Of a stretch of 64,000 nt of DNA, positions 34,260-43,370 are shown piece after piece (the stretch's first letter is position 1; the number at the start of each line of letters is the position of its first letter). The stretch is from the NCBI RefSeq assembly GCF_016889705.1, contig NZ_CP069526.1, positions 7,389,001 to 7,453,000 of the forward strand. Direction: 5' to 3'. The notes under the pieces were generated by a model. The model did no database searches. It saw only the letters and a list, made by a program, of their open reading frames with translations, and was not told where the DNA came from. Source of the stretch: Amycolatopsis sp. FDAARGOS 1241. Lineage in GTDB: Bacteria > Actinomycetota > Actinomycetes > Mycobacteriales > Pseudonocardiaceae. The position numbers were made by a program, and so were the translations under genes.

Positions 34260-35336
34260 TCACTCGTCGAAGTCCACCGTCACGCGCTCGCTCACCGGGT
34301 GCGACTGGCACGTGAGCACGAACCCGGCGTCTACTTCGGACTTCTCCAGCGCGAAGTTGCGCCGCATGTCCACCGCGCCGTCGGTCACGCGGGCCCGGCA
34401 AGTACCGCACACACCGCCCTTGCAGGCGAACGGCAGGTCCGGCCGGAACTTCTGCGCACCGTCCAGGATGGACGACTCCTGCGGCAGGCTCATCGTGGTC
34501 GAGCGCCCGTCGAGGATCAGCGTGACCTCAGAGGACGCGCCGGCGACGGCCGGATCCACGTGCTTCACCGGCTCCGGCGGCACGTCGTCCACGTAGAACA
34601 GCTCCTGGTGCACCCGGGACTCCGGCACACCCAGCGTGGCCAGCACTTCCTGTGCGCCCGTGACCAGCCCGAACGGCCCGCAGAGCCAGAAGTGGTCCAC
34701 GGACTCGACCGGCACGAGCGAACCGAACAGCGCGCGCAGCTTGTCCGCGTCGAGCCGGCCGGTGAACAGCTCGGCCTCGCGGGGTTCGCGCGAGAGCACG
34801 TGGATGAGCTCCAGCCGGGCCGGGTAGCGGTCCTTGAGATCGGCCAGCTCGTCGGCGAACATCACGGTGTCGGTGCGCCGGTTGCCGTACAGCACGGTGA
34901 CGGTGGCGTCCGGCGTCTCCAGGAGCGACGCGACGATCGACAGCACCGGTGTGATCCCCGAGCCGGCCGCGATGAGCACGTGGTGACCGCCCGCGGTCAG
35001 ATCCGGCGTGAAGGTCCCCGTCGGTGCCGCGACGTCGACGACGTCGCCGGGACGCACCTCGTTGACCAGCCACGTGGAGAACACACCCTCCGGCACCAGG
35101 CGGACGCCCACGCGCGGCCGCCGCCCGGCGGGCGCGCAGATCGAGTACGAACGGCGCTCGTCACGCCCGTCGACCGTGCGGCGCAGTGTCAGCGACTGGC
35201 CGGGCGCGAAGGCGAACGTCTCCGCCAGTTCCTCGGGCACGTCGAACGTCACGGCGACCGCGTCGTCGCACAGCCGCTCGACGTCGGCCACCCGAAGGGA
35301 GTGGAAGCCGGTGCGCCGGGAAATCGTGCTGGTCAA
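34260..35336 (-). CDS. paaE: Phenylacetyl-CoA epoxidase reductase subunit PaaE
   Basis: The 358-residue electron-transfer subunit has an FAD-binding beta barrel (RRSYSICAPAG), an NAD(P)H domain (HHVLIAAGSGITPVLSIVAS) and a C-terminal plant-type [2Fe-2S] ferredoxin (CKGGVCGTCRARV and a later LTCQSHP). It passes electrons from NADPH to the PaaAC diiron oxygenase. The start is a rare TTG (TTGACC), supported by AAGGAG inside the end of paaD. It is the last gene of the paaZABCDE operon. Confidence 0.96.
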   Translation of the reverse strand: MTSTISRRTGFHSLRVADVERLCDDAVAVTFDVPEELAETFAFAPGQSLTLRRTVDGRDERRSYSICAPAGRRPRVGVRLVPEGVFSTWLVNEVRPGDVVDVAAPTGTFTPDLTAGGHHVLIAAGSGITPVLSIVASLLETPDATVTVLYGNRRTDTVMFADELADLKDRYPARLELIHVLSREPREAELFTGRLDADKLRALFGSLVPVESVDHFWLCGPFGLVTGAQEVLATLGVPESRVHQELFYVDDVPPEPVKHVDPAVAGASSEVTLILDGRSTTMSLPQESSILDGAQKFRPDLPFACKGGVCGTCRARVTDGAVDMRRNFALEKSEVDAGFVLTCQSHPVSERVTVDFDE

Positions 35337-35337
35337 C

Positions 35338-35835
35338 TCAGATCTCCTTGACGTGTTCGAACGGTTCCAGGCACGCGCGGCAGCGGCGCAGCGCGCGGCA
35401 CGCGGTGGCGCTGAACCGCGATTGCTCCTCCGTGTCGAGCGAACCGCAGTGCGGGCACGCGATGCGTGACACGGGCGGTGACAACGTGAGGGGCACCGGT
35501 CCGCTCGCGCGCCGTGGCGCCGCGCCCGGCGGCGCGATCCCGGCCTCGGCGAGCTTGCGCCGCCCGTCGGCCGAGATCCAGTCGGACGACCACGCCGGTT
35601 CGAGCACCGTGCGGATCTCGACGTCCGCGTAGCCGGCGCCGAGCAGCGCGTGCTCCAGGTCGTCGCGCATGGTGTCCATCGCCGGGCAGCCGGTGTAGGT
35701 GGGCGTGATGGCCACGGTCACGCGACCGTCTTCTTCGGACACCGAACGCAGCACCCCGAGGTCGGCGAGCGTGAGCATCGGCAGCTCCGGGTCGGTGACG
35801 GTCGCCGCGACGGCCGCAGCGGTGGTGCTCACCAT
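35338..35835 (-). CDS. paaD: Phenylacetate degradation protein PaaD
   Basis: The 165-residue protein begins with a MIP18/DUF59 domain (VTDPELPMLTLADLGVLRSV, then TPTYTGCPAMDTM). It ends in a Cys-rich zinc-ribbon-like tail (CPHCGSLDTEEQSRFSATACRALRRCRACLEPF). PaaD is thought to help mature the iron centres of the epoxidase complex. Its ATG overlaps the end of paaC by seven bases, and paaE starts one base after its stop. Size and domain order are normal. Confidence 0.95.
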   Translation of the reverse strand: MVSTTAAAVAATVTDPELPMLTLADLGVLRSVSEEDGRVTVAITPTYTGCPAMDTMRDDLEHALLGAGYADVEIRTVLEPAWSSDWISADGRRKLAEAGIAPPGAAPRRASGPVPLTLSPPVSRIACPHCGSLDTEEQSRFSATACRALRRCRACLEPFEHVKEI

Positions 35836-36695
35836 GTCGCGTCCGGCATCGCACGCGCCACGCTCTGCAGCTCGGCCAGCAGGAAGCCCATCTCCTCGGT
35901 GTGGACACCATCGCGGCCGGTTCGCCCGGACACGCCCGCGACCGCGCCGGCCGTTGGCCGCTGCAAGGTGGCCGTGGTCAGCACCTGGTCCGCCACCGCG
36001 TCGAACTCCGGCCGGAGCGTTGCCGCGTCCACGAGCTCCAGCGGGTGCGTGCGGAAGAGCTCGCCGACGTACGGCCACACCTCGTCGAAGCCCTCCTGCA
36101 TGCGCTCGTGCGACCGCCGGGTGCCGTCGCCGAGCCGCACGACCCAGCGGGCCGCGTAGTCGCGGTGGTAGGCCAGTTCCTTCACGCCCTTGGCCGCGAT
36201 CGCCGCGAGCACGGGATCCACACTGGACTCCAGCCGCTGCAGCAACGCCAGCCGCCACGTCGAGAACACGAACAACCGCGCGATCAAGTGCCCGAAGTGG
36301 CCGCCGCCGAGCTCGGCGAGCCGGACGTTGCGGAACTCGTGCTCCGGCCGCAGGAACGCCAGGGTGTCCTCCGAGCGGCCCGTGCCGTCGGCCTTCCCGG
36401 CGCGCGCCAGCAACAGCCGGGCCTGGCCCAGCAGGTCGAGGCCGATGTTGGCGATCGCCACCTCGTCCTCGAGCTCCGGCGCGTTCGTGACCCACTCCTG
36501 CAGCCGGTGCGAGAACACGAGCGCGTCGTCACCCAGCATCAGGCAGTACGCCGCCAGCGCGGCGGCGTCCACCCCGGACGGCACCGAAGTGTCCACACCG
36601 GACAGCGGATCCGCGAAACCCGTCCCGAACGCCCACCGGGCATCGTTGTCCTCGGTGATGGCCTCGTACACGTTGTCAAAAGACACAGCGGACAT
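35829..36695 (-). CDS. paaC: Phenylacetyl-CoA epoxidase subunit PaaC
   Basis: This 288-residue ferritin-like helical protein is the structural partner of PaaA in the 1,2-phenylacetyl-CoA epoxidase. Family segments seen are YCLMLGDDALVFSHRLQEW, ANIGLDLLGQARLLL, FLRPEHEFRNVRL and KELAYHRDYAARWVVRLGDGT. The ATG beginning MSAVSFDNVYEA follows AAAAGG just after the paaB stop. An unrelated in-frame extension upstream was rejected. It is part of the paaZABCDE operon. Confidence 0.95.
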   Translation of the reverse strand: MSAVSFDNVYEAITEDNDARWAFGTGFADPLSGVDTSVPSGVDAAALAAYCLMLGDDALVFSHRLQEWVTNAPELEDEVAIANIGLDLLGQARLLLARAGKADGTGRSEDTLAFLRPEHEFRNVRLAELGGGHFGHLIARLFVFSTWRLALLQRLESSVDPVLAAIAAKGVKELAYHRDYAARWVVRLGDGTRRSHERMQEGFDEVWPYVGELFRTHPLELVDAATLRPEFDAVADQVLTTATLQRPTAGAVAGVSGRTGRDGVHTEEMGFLLAELQSVARAMPDATW

Positions 36696-36699
36696 CCTT

Positions 36700-37056
36700 T
36701 TACATGTGCGGAACGTTGTCGGGGATGTCGTAGAACGTCGGGTGCCGGTACACCTTGTCACCGCTGGGCGCGAAGAACGGGTCCTTCTCGTCCGGCGAGG
36801 ACGCGGTGATGTCGTCGGCGCGCACGACCCAGATCGACACGCCCTCGTTGCGGCGCGTGTACAGGTCGCGCGCGTGGTGCAACGCCATCTGGTCGTCCGC
36901 GGCGTGCAAGGAACCCACATGCACGTGGTTCAGCCCGCGCTTGCCCCGCACGAACACCTCGTACAACGGCCAGTCGTGCTTCACAGTGCCGGACGCGGCG
37001 GGCACGCCCTCCAGCGGGACGGCTCCATGGCCGCCCTCGGCGGTCAGGTCGCTCAC
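36700..37056 (-). CDS. paaB: Phenylacetyl-CoA epoxidase subunit PaaB
   Basis: This small 118-residue subunit has the conserved core [26 protein letters not shown], then [26 protein letters not shown]. It bridges PaaAC heterodimers in the epoxidase. A GTG start overlaps the paaA stop (GTGA). The N-terminal 20 residues are Gly-rich and not conserved. Four bases separate it from paaC. Confidence 0.95.
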   Translation of the reverse strand: MSDLTAEGGHGAVPLEGVPAASGTVKHDWPLYEVFVRGKRGLNHVHVGSLHAADDQMALHHARDLYTRRNEGVSIWVVRADDITASSPDEKDPFFAPSGDKVYRHPTFYDIPDNVPHM

Positions 37057-38012
37057 TTGCGCTCCTCACGGTTCTTGGCGGCGTGCGCCACGGCAGCTTC
37101 GCGCACCCAGGCACCGTCGTCGTGGGCCTTGCGCCGGTGCTCCACGCGCTGCTTGTTGCAGGGCCCGTAGCCCTGCAGCACGTTCTTGAACTCGTCCCAG
37201 TCGACGGCGCCGAAGTCGTAGTGCTCGCGCTCGGCGTTCCACCTCAGGTCCGGGTCCGGGAACGTCACGCCCAGCGCCTCCGCCTGCGGCACCGACATGT
37301 CGACGAAGCGCTGCCGCAGCTCATCGTTGGTGTGCCGCTTGATCTTCCACGCCATCGACTGCGCCGTGTTGGGCGATTCGGCGTCGGGCGGGCCGAACAT
37401 CATCAGCGACGGCCACCACCAGCGGTTCACGGCCTCCTGCACCATCTCCCGCTGCTGCGCGGTGCCCTTCATCATCGTCATCAGCAGCTCGTAGCCCTGC
37501 CGCTGGTGGAAGGACTCCTCCTTGCAGATGCGGATCATCGCCCGCGCGTACGGCCCGTACGAGCTGCGGCACAGCGGCACCTGGTTGCAGATCGCCGCGC
37601 CGTCGACGAGCCAGCCGATCACGCCGACGTCGGCGAAGGTCAGCGTCGGGTAGTTGAAGATCGACGAGTACTTCTGCCGGCCCGAGATCAGCTTGTCGGT
37701 GAGGTCCGCGCGGTCGGCACCGAGCGTGGCCGCGGCCGAGTACAGGTACAGGCCGTGCCCGGCTTCGTCCTGCACCTTCGCGAGCAGGATCGCCTTGCGC
37801 CGCAAGGAAGGCGCGCGCGTGATCCAATTGCCCTCCGGCTGCATGCCGATGATCTCCGAATGCGCGTGCTGCGCGATCTGGCGGACCATCGTCTTGCGGT
37901 AGCCCTCGGGCACCCAGTCGCGCGGCTCGATGCGCTGGTCGCGTTCGATGGTGTGCTCGAAGTGACCGAGCAGGTCCTCTTCGGACATCGTCCCAGAAAG
38001 TGTCTCGGTCAC
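37053..38012 (-). CDS. paaA: Phenylacetyl-CoA epoxidase catalytic subunit PaaA
   Basis: This is the 319-residue diiron catalytic subunit, which epoxidises the aromatic ring of phenylacetyl-CoA. Iron-ligand segments are [17 protein letters not shown] and [18 protein letters not shown] in the first half, and [16 protein letters not shown] in the second. The C-terminal [20 protein letters not shown] is typical of PaaA. The GTG start overlaps the paaZ stop (GTGA) and follows AAGGAGCAGCC. It is coupled on both sides. Confidence 0.97.
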   Translation of the reverse strand: MTETLSGTMSEEDLLGHFEHTIERDQRIEPRDWVPEGYRKTMVRQIAQHAHSEIIGMQPEGNWITRAPSLRRKAILLAKVQDEAGHGLYLYSAAATLGADRADLTDKLISGRQKYSSIFNYPTLTFADVGVIGWLVDGAAICNQVPLCRSSYGPYARAMIRICKEESFHQRQGYELLMTMMKGTAQQREMVQEAVNRWWWPSLMMFGPPDAESPNTAQSMAWKIKRHTNDELRQRFVDMSVPQAEALGVTFPDPDLRWNAEREHYDFGAVDWDEFKNVLQGYGPCNKQRVEHRRKAHDDGAWVREAAVAHAAKNREERK

Positions 38013-40036
38013 GGCTGCTCCTTCGAGACGAGGGTGAGCACGTCGTACTTCGCCACGGACTCACCGTTCTGGTTGGTGACGTCGGCGTCCCAGCGGACCT
38101 CGCCGTACTCCTGGTCGACGCGCGGGGTGATCTGCTTCGCGGTGAGCGTGACGGTGAGCGCGTCGCCTTCCTTGACCGGCGTGAGGAACCGGAGGTTCTC
38201 CAGGCCGTAGTTGGCGAGCACCGGGCCGGGCTCGGGCGAGACGAACAGGCCCGCGGCGAACGACACCACCAGGTAGCCGTGGGCGACGATCCCGCCGAAC
38301 AGCGGGTTGGCGGCCGCTGCGGCCTCGTCGGTGTGGGCGTAGAACGTGTCGCCGGTGAACTCGGCGAAGTGGTCGATGTCGGCGCGCGTCACGGTGCGCG
38401 GGCCGGCCACCACGGAGTCGCCGGGGCGCAGCTCGGCCAGCGACTTGCGGAACGGGTGCTCGCCCTCGACACGCGGCGCACCTTCGACCCAGCGGCCGGT
38501 GACCGCGGACAGGACCTTGGGCGAAGCCTGCACGGCGGTGCGCTGCAGGTGGTGCAGCACGCCGCGGATGCCGCCCATCTCCTCACCGCCACCGGCGCGA
38601 CCGGGCCCGCCGTGCACGAGCTGCGGCATCGGCGAGCCGTGGCCCGTCGACTCCTTCGCGTCGTCGGCGTCCAGCACGAGCAGCCGGCCGTGGTAGGGCG
38701 CGACGCCCAGTACGACGGTCCGCGCGAACTCCGGGTCCCCCGTCACGATCGAGCCGGCGAGCGAGCCACCGCCGCGCGCGGCGAAATCGATGACCTGCTC
38801 GATCGAGGTGTAAGGCAGCAGCGTCGAGACCGGGCCGAACGCCTCGACCTCGTGCGGCTCCGAGCGCTCCGGGTCGGCCTTGAGCAGCACCGGTGAGAGG
38901 AACGCGCCCGTGGACTCGTCGGCCCCGACGACGTCGACGTGCTCGGGGTCGCCGAACACCACGCTGCCGGCGTCGAGCAGGGCCTTCAGCGAGCGGCGGA
39001 CCTCCTCGCGCTGCTCGAGGCTCGCCAGCGCACCCATGCGCACACCCTCAGCGGCCGGGTTGCCGACCACGACCCTGGCGAGCCGCCCGCTCGCGGCCGC
39101 GGCGACGTCGTCGAGCATCTCCGCCGGCACGAACGCGCGGCGGATCGCGGTGCACTTCTGGCCCGCCTTCACCGTCATCTCGGTGACCAGCTGCTTCACG
39201 AACAGGTCGAACTCCGGCGTGCTCGGCCGCGCGTCCGGGGCGAGGATCGAGCAGTTCAGCGAATCTGCCTCGGCGTTGAATCGGACGGAGTTGCGGACCA
39301 CCGCCGGGTGCGAGCGCAGTTTCTGCGCGGTGGACGCGGAACCGGTGAAGGACACGAGGTCCTGCGCGGTCACGTGGTCGAGCAGGTCGCCGACGCTGCC
39401 GGCGATGAACTGCAGCGAACCCTCGGGCAAGATCCCGGATTCGATGATGAGCTCGACGAGCTTCGCGGTCAGATAAGCGGTTTGGCTCGCGGGCTTGACC
39501 AGGCTCGGCACCCCGGCGAGGAACGCGGGCGCGAACTTCTCCAGCGGCCCCCACACCGGGAAGTTGAACGCGTTGATCTGGATCGCGACACCGCGCAGCG
39601 GCGTGGCGATGTGCTGCGCGACGAACGTGCCGCCCTTGCTCAGCGGCTCGACCGCTCCTTCGATGTACACGGTGTCGTTGGGCAGCTCGCGCTTGCCTTT
39701 CGACGCGTAGCTGAACAGCACGCCGATGCCGCCGTCGACGTCGAACTTCGAGTCCCCCAGTGTGGCGCCGGTGCGCGCCGACAGCGCATACAGCTCCTCG
39801 CGGTGCTCACGCAGGTGGGAGGCGAGCGCCTTCAGCAGGGCGGCGCGCTGGTGGAACGTGAGCTCACGCAGGGCCGGGCCGCCCACGCGGCGACCGTGGT
39901 CGAGCGCGCCGGCGAAATCGACGCCGGCCGACGACAGGCGGGCGACCTCCTCACCGGTCGCCGCATCGTGCAGCGGCACTCCCTCGTCCGTCGCCGTGTG
40001 CCAGCCGCCGGAGACGTAGCTGCGGAGCAAAACCAT
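38009..40036 (-). CDS. paaZ: Bifunctional oxepin-CoA hydrolase/aldehyde dehydrogenase PaaZ
   Basis: This two-domain protein of 675 residues opens the oxepin ring and oxidises the resulting aldehyde. Residues 1-520 are an aldehyde dehydrogenase with catalytic Cys295 ([11 protein letters not shown]). The C-terminal 140 residues are a MaoC-type (R)-hydratase hotdog domain ([21 protein letters not shown] and [16 protein letters not shown]). ATG 40036 ([12 protein letters not shown]) matches the family; the longer frame upstream enters repeats and the promoter. It is the first gene of the operon, behind a PaaR-like operator. Confidence 0.96.
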   Translation of the reverse strand: MVLLRSYVSGGWHTATDEGVPLHDAATGEEVARLSSAGVDFAGALDHGRRVGGPALRELTFHQRAALLKALASHLREHREELYALSARTGATLGDSKFDVDGGIGVLFSYASKGKRELPNDTVYIEGAVEPLSKGGTFVAQHIATPLRGVAIQINAFNFPVWGPLEKFAPAFLAGVPSLVKPASQTAYLTAKLVELIIESGILPEGSLQFIAGSVGDLLDHVTAQDLVSFTGSASTAQKLRSHPAVVRNSVRFNAEADSLNCSILAPDARPSTPEFDLFVKQLVTEMTVKAGQKCTAIRRAFVPAEMLDDVAAAASGRLARVVVGNPAAEGVRMGALASLEQREEVRRSLKALLDAGSVVFGDPEHVDVVGADESTGAFLSPVLLKADPERSEPHEVEAFGPVSTLLPYTSIEQVIDFAARGGGSLAGSIVTGDPEFARTVVLGVAPYHGRLLVLDADDAKESTGHGSPMPQLVHGGPGRAGGGEEMGGIRGVLHHLQRTAVQASPKVLSAVTGRWVEGAPRVEGEHPFRKSLAELRPGDSVVAGPRTVTRADIDHFAEFTGDTFYAHTDEAAAAANPLFGGIVAHGYLVVSFAAGLFVSPEPGPVLANYGLENLRFLTPVKEGDALTVTLTAKQITPRVDQEYGEVRWDADVTNQNGESVAKYDVLTLVSKEQP

Positions 40037-40065
40037 GGGGCCCGACCCTCTCGCCGTGTCGTGAA

Positions 40066-40100
40066 CCACTGAACCCTGAACCACCACTGAACCCTGAACC
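40066..40100. repeat. Two 17-base direct repeats in the paaZ leader
   Basis: CCACTGAACCCTGAACC occurs at 40066-40082 and again at 40084-40100, a period of 18 bases. On the minus strand this is GGTTCAGGGTTCAGTGG, lying between the PaaR-like site and the paaZ ATG, so it is in the untranslated leader or core promoter. Confidence 0.7.
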
Positions 40101-40101
40101 G

Positions 40102-40123
40102 ATTTACCAACCGGACGTTCAGT
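40102..40123 (-). promoter_or_regulatory. PaaR-type operator for paaZABCDE
   Basis: Read on the minus strand this 22-mer matches 13 of the 16 fixed positions of the corynebacterial PaaR motif as I recall it: ACTNACCG-N2-CG-N2-CGGTNAGT. It lies 66 bases upstream of paaZ. Confidence 0.72.
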
Positions 40124-40211
40124 AATTCCATCGTAGCCGGTGCGGCGCCTGATCGGAAGTCCCGGTGCTTGACACGGAACCCGGTGGCCGCCTTTACTGA
40201 CGTCGGTGGTT

Positions 40212-40233
40212 GATTACCGGCCATTCGGTCAGT
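40212..40233 (+). promoter_or_regulatory. PaaR-type operator for paaI-paaK-paaR
   Basis: This site also matches 13 of 16 fixed positions of the same motif, including the right half CGGTCAGT. It lies 39 bases before the chosen paaI start and would fall inside the gene if the earlier GTG were used. Confidence 0.72.
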
Positions 40234-40271
40234 TGGACATGCCTCAGCAAGTCACCGGGAGGTCGCCGGCC

Positions 40272-40694
40272 GTGACGACGCGCAACGCGGCACACGCCAT
40301 GTTCGACACCGACGAGGCGTCGAAGGGTCTGGGCATCGAGCTCGTGGAGGCCGCCGACGGTCGCGCCGTCGCCACCATGAAGGTGACGGAGTCGATGGTC
40401 AACGGCCACGACATCGCCCACGGCGGATTCCTGTTCCTGCTGGCCGACACCGCGTTTGCCCTCGCGTGCAACACCCACGGGCCGGTCACCGTCGCCGCCG
40501 GCGCGGAGATCTCGTTCGTCGCGGCAGGCCGGCTCGGCGACCACCTCGTCGCCACGGCCACCGAGCGCACCCGCTACGGCCGCAACGGCATCTACGACGT
40601 CACCGTGCACCGGGACGCCCCCGGCGGACCCGAGGTCGTCGCCGAGTTCCGCGGCCGCAGCCGCGTCATCGAAAAGAGCCGGGAAACCCGATGA
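40272..40694 (+). CDS. paaI: Hydroxyphenylacetyl-CoA thioesterase PaaI
   Basis: The 140-residue hotdog thioesterase has the PaaI core MVNGHDIAHGGFLFLLADTAFALACNTHG. It rescues CoA from stalled ring-hydroxylated intermediates. The GTG at 40272 (TTRNAAHAMFDTDEASKGLGI) is preferred. It has GGGAGG about ten bases upstream and matches the family's N-terminus, and an earlier GTG at 40206 would place the operator inside the gene. ATG 40239 is a weaker option. Its stop overlaps the paaK start (ATGA). Confidence 0.92.
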   Translation: MTTRNAAHAMFDTDEASKGLGIELVEAADGRAVATMKVTESMVNGHDIAHGGFLFLLADTAFALACNTHGPVTVAAGAEISFVAAGRLGDHLVATATERTRYGRNGIYDVTVHRDAPGGPEVVAEFRGRSRVIEKSRETR

Positions 40695-41974
40695 AAGACA
40701 CCGCCGAGAGACTGAGTGCCGACGAGCTCGCCGCCCTCCAGCTCGAGCGCCTGCAGTGGTCGCTGCGCCACGCGTACACCAACGTGCCCTTCTACACCAA
40801 GAAGTTCGACTCCGCAGGCGTGCACCCGGACGACTGCGAGGAGCTCGCGGACCTCGCGAAGTTCCCGTTCACCACCAAGGCCGACTTGCGCGACAACTAC
40901 CCGTTCGGGATGTTCGCCGTGCCGCAGGAACAGGTGCGGCGGCTGCACGCGTCCAGCGGCACCACGGGCAAACCGACGGTCGTCGGCTACACCGAGGACG
41001 ACCTCGACACGTGGGCGACCGTGATGGCGCGCTCGATCCGCGCGGCCGGCGGGCGGCCCGGCCACAAGGTACACGTGGCCTACGGCTACGGGCTGTTCAC
41101 CGGCGGGCTCGGCGCGCACTACGGCGCGGAAAAGCTGGGCTGCACCGTGATCCCGGCTTCGGGTGGCATGACCGCTCGGCAGGTGCAGCTGATCACCGAC
41201 TTCAGGCCCGAGATCATCATGGTCACGCCGTCGTACATGCTGACGCTGCTCGACGAGTTCGAGCGCCAGGGCGTGGACCCGCGGGCGAGCTCGCTCAAGG
41301 TCGGTATCTTCGGCGCCGAGCCGTGGACCGAGCAGATGCGCGCGGAGATCGAGGAGCGGTTCGCGCTCGACGCCGTGGACATCTACGGCCTGTCCGAGGT
41401 GATGGGGCCGGGGGTCGCGCAGGAGTGCGTGGAGACCAAGGACGGCCTGCACATCTGGGAGGACCACTTCTTCCCCGAGGTGATCGACCCGTTCAGCGAA
41501 GAGGTGCTGCCGGCGGGCGCACAGGGCGAACTGCTGTTCACCTCGCTGACGAAGCAGGCGCTGCCGATCATCCGCTACCGCACGCGCGACCTCACGCGGC
41601 TGATGGCGGGCACCGCGCGGCCGGCGTTCCGGCGCATGGAGAAGGTGACCGGGCGCAGCGACGACCTCATCATCCTGCGCGGGGTCAACGTCTTCCCGAC
41701 TCAGATCGAGGAAATCGTGCTGCGCGTGGAGGCACTGAGCCCGCACTTCCAGCTCGTGCGCTCGACGCGCGGGCGGCTCGACCACCTGACCGTGCGCGTC
41801 GAGGCCCGCCACGACGCGTCGGCCGAAGCGCGCACGGCAGCTGCCGCCGCGTTGATGGCCGGGGTGAAGGACGGCGTCGGTGTGACGGTCGGGGTCGACG
41901 TGGTGGATCCGGACACCCTGGAGCGGTCGGTGGGCAAGATGCGCCGGGTGATCGACGAGCGGGACCGGGCATGA
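40691..41974 (+). CDS. paaK: Phenylacetate-CoA ligase PaaK
   Basis: This 427-residue adenylate-forming enzyme activates phenylacetate with ATP and CoA, the first step of the pathway. Motifs are the P-loop-like LHASSGTTGKPTVVGYT, the IYGLSEVMGPGVAQEC segment, RTRDLTRL and the hinge and C-terminal GRSDDLIILRGVNVFPTQIEE. The ATG lies in the paaI stop. The regulator paaR begins 35 bases after its stop, so induction may be coupled to regulator synthesis. Confidence 0.97.
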   Translation: MKDTAERLSADELAALQLERLQWSLRHAYTNVPFYTKKFDSAGVHPDDCEELADLAKFPFTTKADLRDNYPFGMFAVPQEQVRRLHASSGTTGKPTVVGYTEDDLDTWATVMARSIRAAGGRPGHKVHVAYGYGLFTGGLGAHYGAEKLGCTVIPASGGMTARQVQLITDFRPEIIMVTPSYMLTLLDEFERQGVDPRASSLKVGIFGAEPWTEQMRAEIEERFALDAVDIYGLSEVMGPGVAQECVETKDGLHIWEDHFFPEVIDPFSEEVLPAGAQGELLFTSLTKQALPIIRYRTRDLTRLMAGTARPAFRRMEKVTGRSDDLIILRGVNVFPTQIEEIVLRVEALSPHFQLVRSTRGRLDHLTVRVEARHDASAEARTAAAAALMAGVKDGVGVTVGVDVVDPDTLERSVGKMRRVIDERDRA

Positions 41975-42008
41975 CAACCGCCGGCGTGCTCCCCTCCGCG
42001 GAGACGGC

Positions 42009-42602
42009 ATGAGCACCGCGCCGGCCCGGCGGGGGCGGCCCGGGTACGACCTGGAGTCCTTGCTGCGGGTCGCGGTCAAGCTGTTCAACGAGCGCGGCTA
42101 CGACGGCACCAGCATGGAGGACCTGTCGCGCAAGCTGGGCATCACGAAGTCCGCGATCTACCACCACGTGCCCAGCAAGGAAGAACTCCTGCGGCTCGCC
42201 GTGAACCGGGCGCTGGACGGCTTGTTCGAGATTGCCGCGTCGACCGAAAGCCTGGACGGCCGCGCGATCGACCGCCTGGAACACCTCGTGCGCGGCAGCG
42301 TGCTCGTACTGGCCGACCGCCTGCCGTTCGTGACACTGCTGCTGCGCGTGCGCGGCAACACCAAAGTGGAACGCGCGGCGCTGGCCCGCCGTCGCGAGTT
42401 CGACCACCTCGTGACCGACCTCGTCAAACAGGCCGAGGCCGAAGGCGACGTCCGCCCGGACATCGAGCCGGCCGTCGCCGCGCGACTGCTGTTCGGCACC
42501 GTGAACTCGCTCATCGAGTGGTACCGCCCCCGCCGCGGCTCCTCGGCCGAAGACCTCGCGGACGCCGTCTGCAAAATGGCCTTCGACGGCCTGCGGTCCT
42601 GA
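42009..42602 (+). CDS. paaR: TetR family repressor PaaR
   Basis: The 197-residue TetR protein has DNA-binding helices YDLESLLRVAVKLFNERGYDGTSMEDLSRKLGITKSAIYHHVPSKEELLRLAV. The C-terminal TetR ligand domain (VRGSVLVLADRLPFVTLLLRVRGNTKVERAALARRREFD) is of the kind seen in PaaR. It is the last gene of the paaI-paaK operon. Two PaaR-like sites occur in the divergent promoter. The known effector of the family is phenylacetyl-CoA. The assignment rests on context and the operator match. Confidence 0.9.
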   Translation: MSTAPARRGRPGYDLESLLRVAVKLFNERGYDGTSMEDLSRKLGITKSAIYHHVPSKEELLRLAVNRALDGLFEIAASTESLDGRAIDRLEHLVRGSVLVLADRLPFVTLLLRVRGNTKVERAALARRREFDHLVTDLVKQAEAEGDVRPDIEPAVAARLLFGTVNSLIEWYRPRRGSSAEDLADAVCKMAFDGLRS

Positions 42603-42857
42603 CGTGGCGGGGATTTCCGGGGGTTTCCCGGGACGGAATCCGACAACCACCGCACACCAGGGTTTTCGCGCCGGATTCCGCGCAACGAGCAGCAGTCAAG
42701 GCCGCCCGGCGAAGCTGCCCGAAGGCGGCCGCACAGAAGACGTTCGCGCAGCCGCACCGCGCGACGAACCACCTTCACGTGCCGCCACAGCACGAGAATC
42801 CCCGTCACCGACTGTCCTGATGTGACACTTCCCGCCGGGAGTCCCACCGGGCAGGCG

Positions 42858-43175
42858 TCAATCGCCGGTCGTGCTCTGGGGTGGGGGATGGGACTGCCAG
42901 AGCATGGCAGCGCGCAGTTGCTCGATGAGGACCTCGTCGTCTTCCTCGCTGGGTTCCGCACCCAGGGGGATCCAGCGTTCGGACACGAGTTCGCCGTCGG
43001 CGTAGTTGCTGATGGCGATGCCGTCGTAGGACATCGTCAACCCCGGGTCCACCGGGCAGTCCCCGGTGCAGTCGTCCGCGCAGGCGGGCTCGTCCACCCA
43101 CACCTGGCGGCGTTGCAAGCGCACGCTGACCCAGCGCCCGGTGGGCCCCGTCGCGCCGCCCTCCGCATCGCTCAT
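42858..43175 (-). CDS. Hypothetical protein with a small cysteine cluster
   Basis: This is a 105-residue acidic soluble protein. It starts MSDAEGGATGPTGRWVSVRL, has a basic-to-aromatic stretch RRQVWVDEPA, then a cluster CADDCTGDCP with three cysteines in eight residues. It ends with DDEVLIEQLRAAML and a Pro-rich tail. The cysteines could bind a metal. I do not recognise a family. It is divergent from the next TetR gene over a 195-base gap. Coding is supported by its length, its position and its balanced composition only. Confidence 0.6.
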   Translation of the reverse strand: MSDAEGGATGPTGRWVSVRLQRRQVWVDEPACADDCTGDCPVDPGLTMSYDGIAISNYADGELVSERWIPLGAEPSEEDDEVLIEQLRAAMLWQSHPPPQSTTGD

Positions 43176-43313
43176 GTGCTCCTACCCCAGCGCCCGGCCC
43201 CCAGTCCATCCGTCGCGCGACGGGGCGGCGAAGTTACCAGCCGGTTATTCCGGTTGGGTAACGACGCCGCCCGACCGGAGAAATACCCTGCCGTACAGCA
43301 CCAAAGCACGACC

Positions 43314-43328
43314 TTTACGCGCAGTAAA
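43314..43328. promoter_or_regulatory. TTTAC-N5-GTAAA inverted repeat upstream of tetR gene
   Basis: The perfect 5-base arms are spaced by 5 bases, and a TTGACA follows at 43336-43341. It lies 43 bases before the TetR ATG and is AT-rich against the local background, as expected of an autoregulatory TetR site. Confidence 0.5.
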
Positions 43329-43370
43329 CAAGTTGTTGACAGCACGACCACGGACGACGAGGCTGACACG

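Noticed and set aside
40206..40271. Longer paaI starting at GTG 40206
   Set aside because: It would place the PaaR-like operator inside the gene, and the added residues do not fit PaaI; GTG 40272 has a ribosome site and family-like N-terminus.
42603..42857. Small ORFs between paaR and the Cys-cluster gene
   Set aside because: The frames are short with no ribosome site or motif. Only a weak inverted pair CGGAATCC/GGATTCCG was seen.
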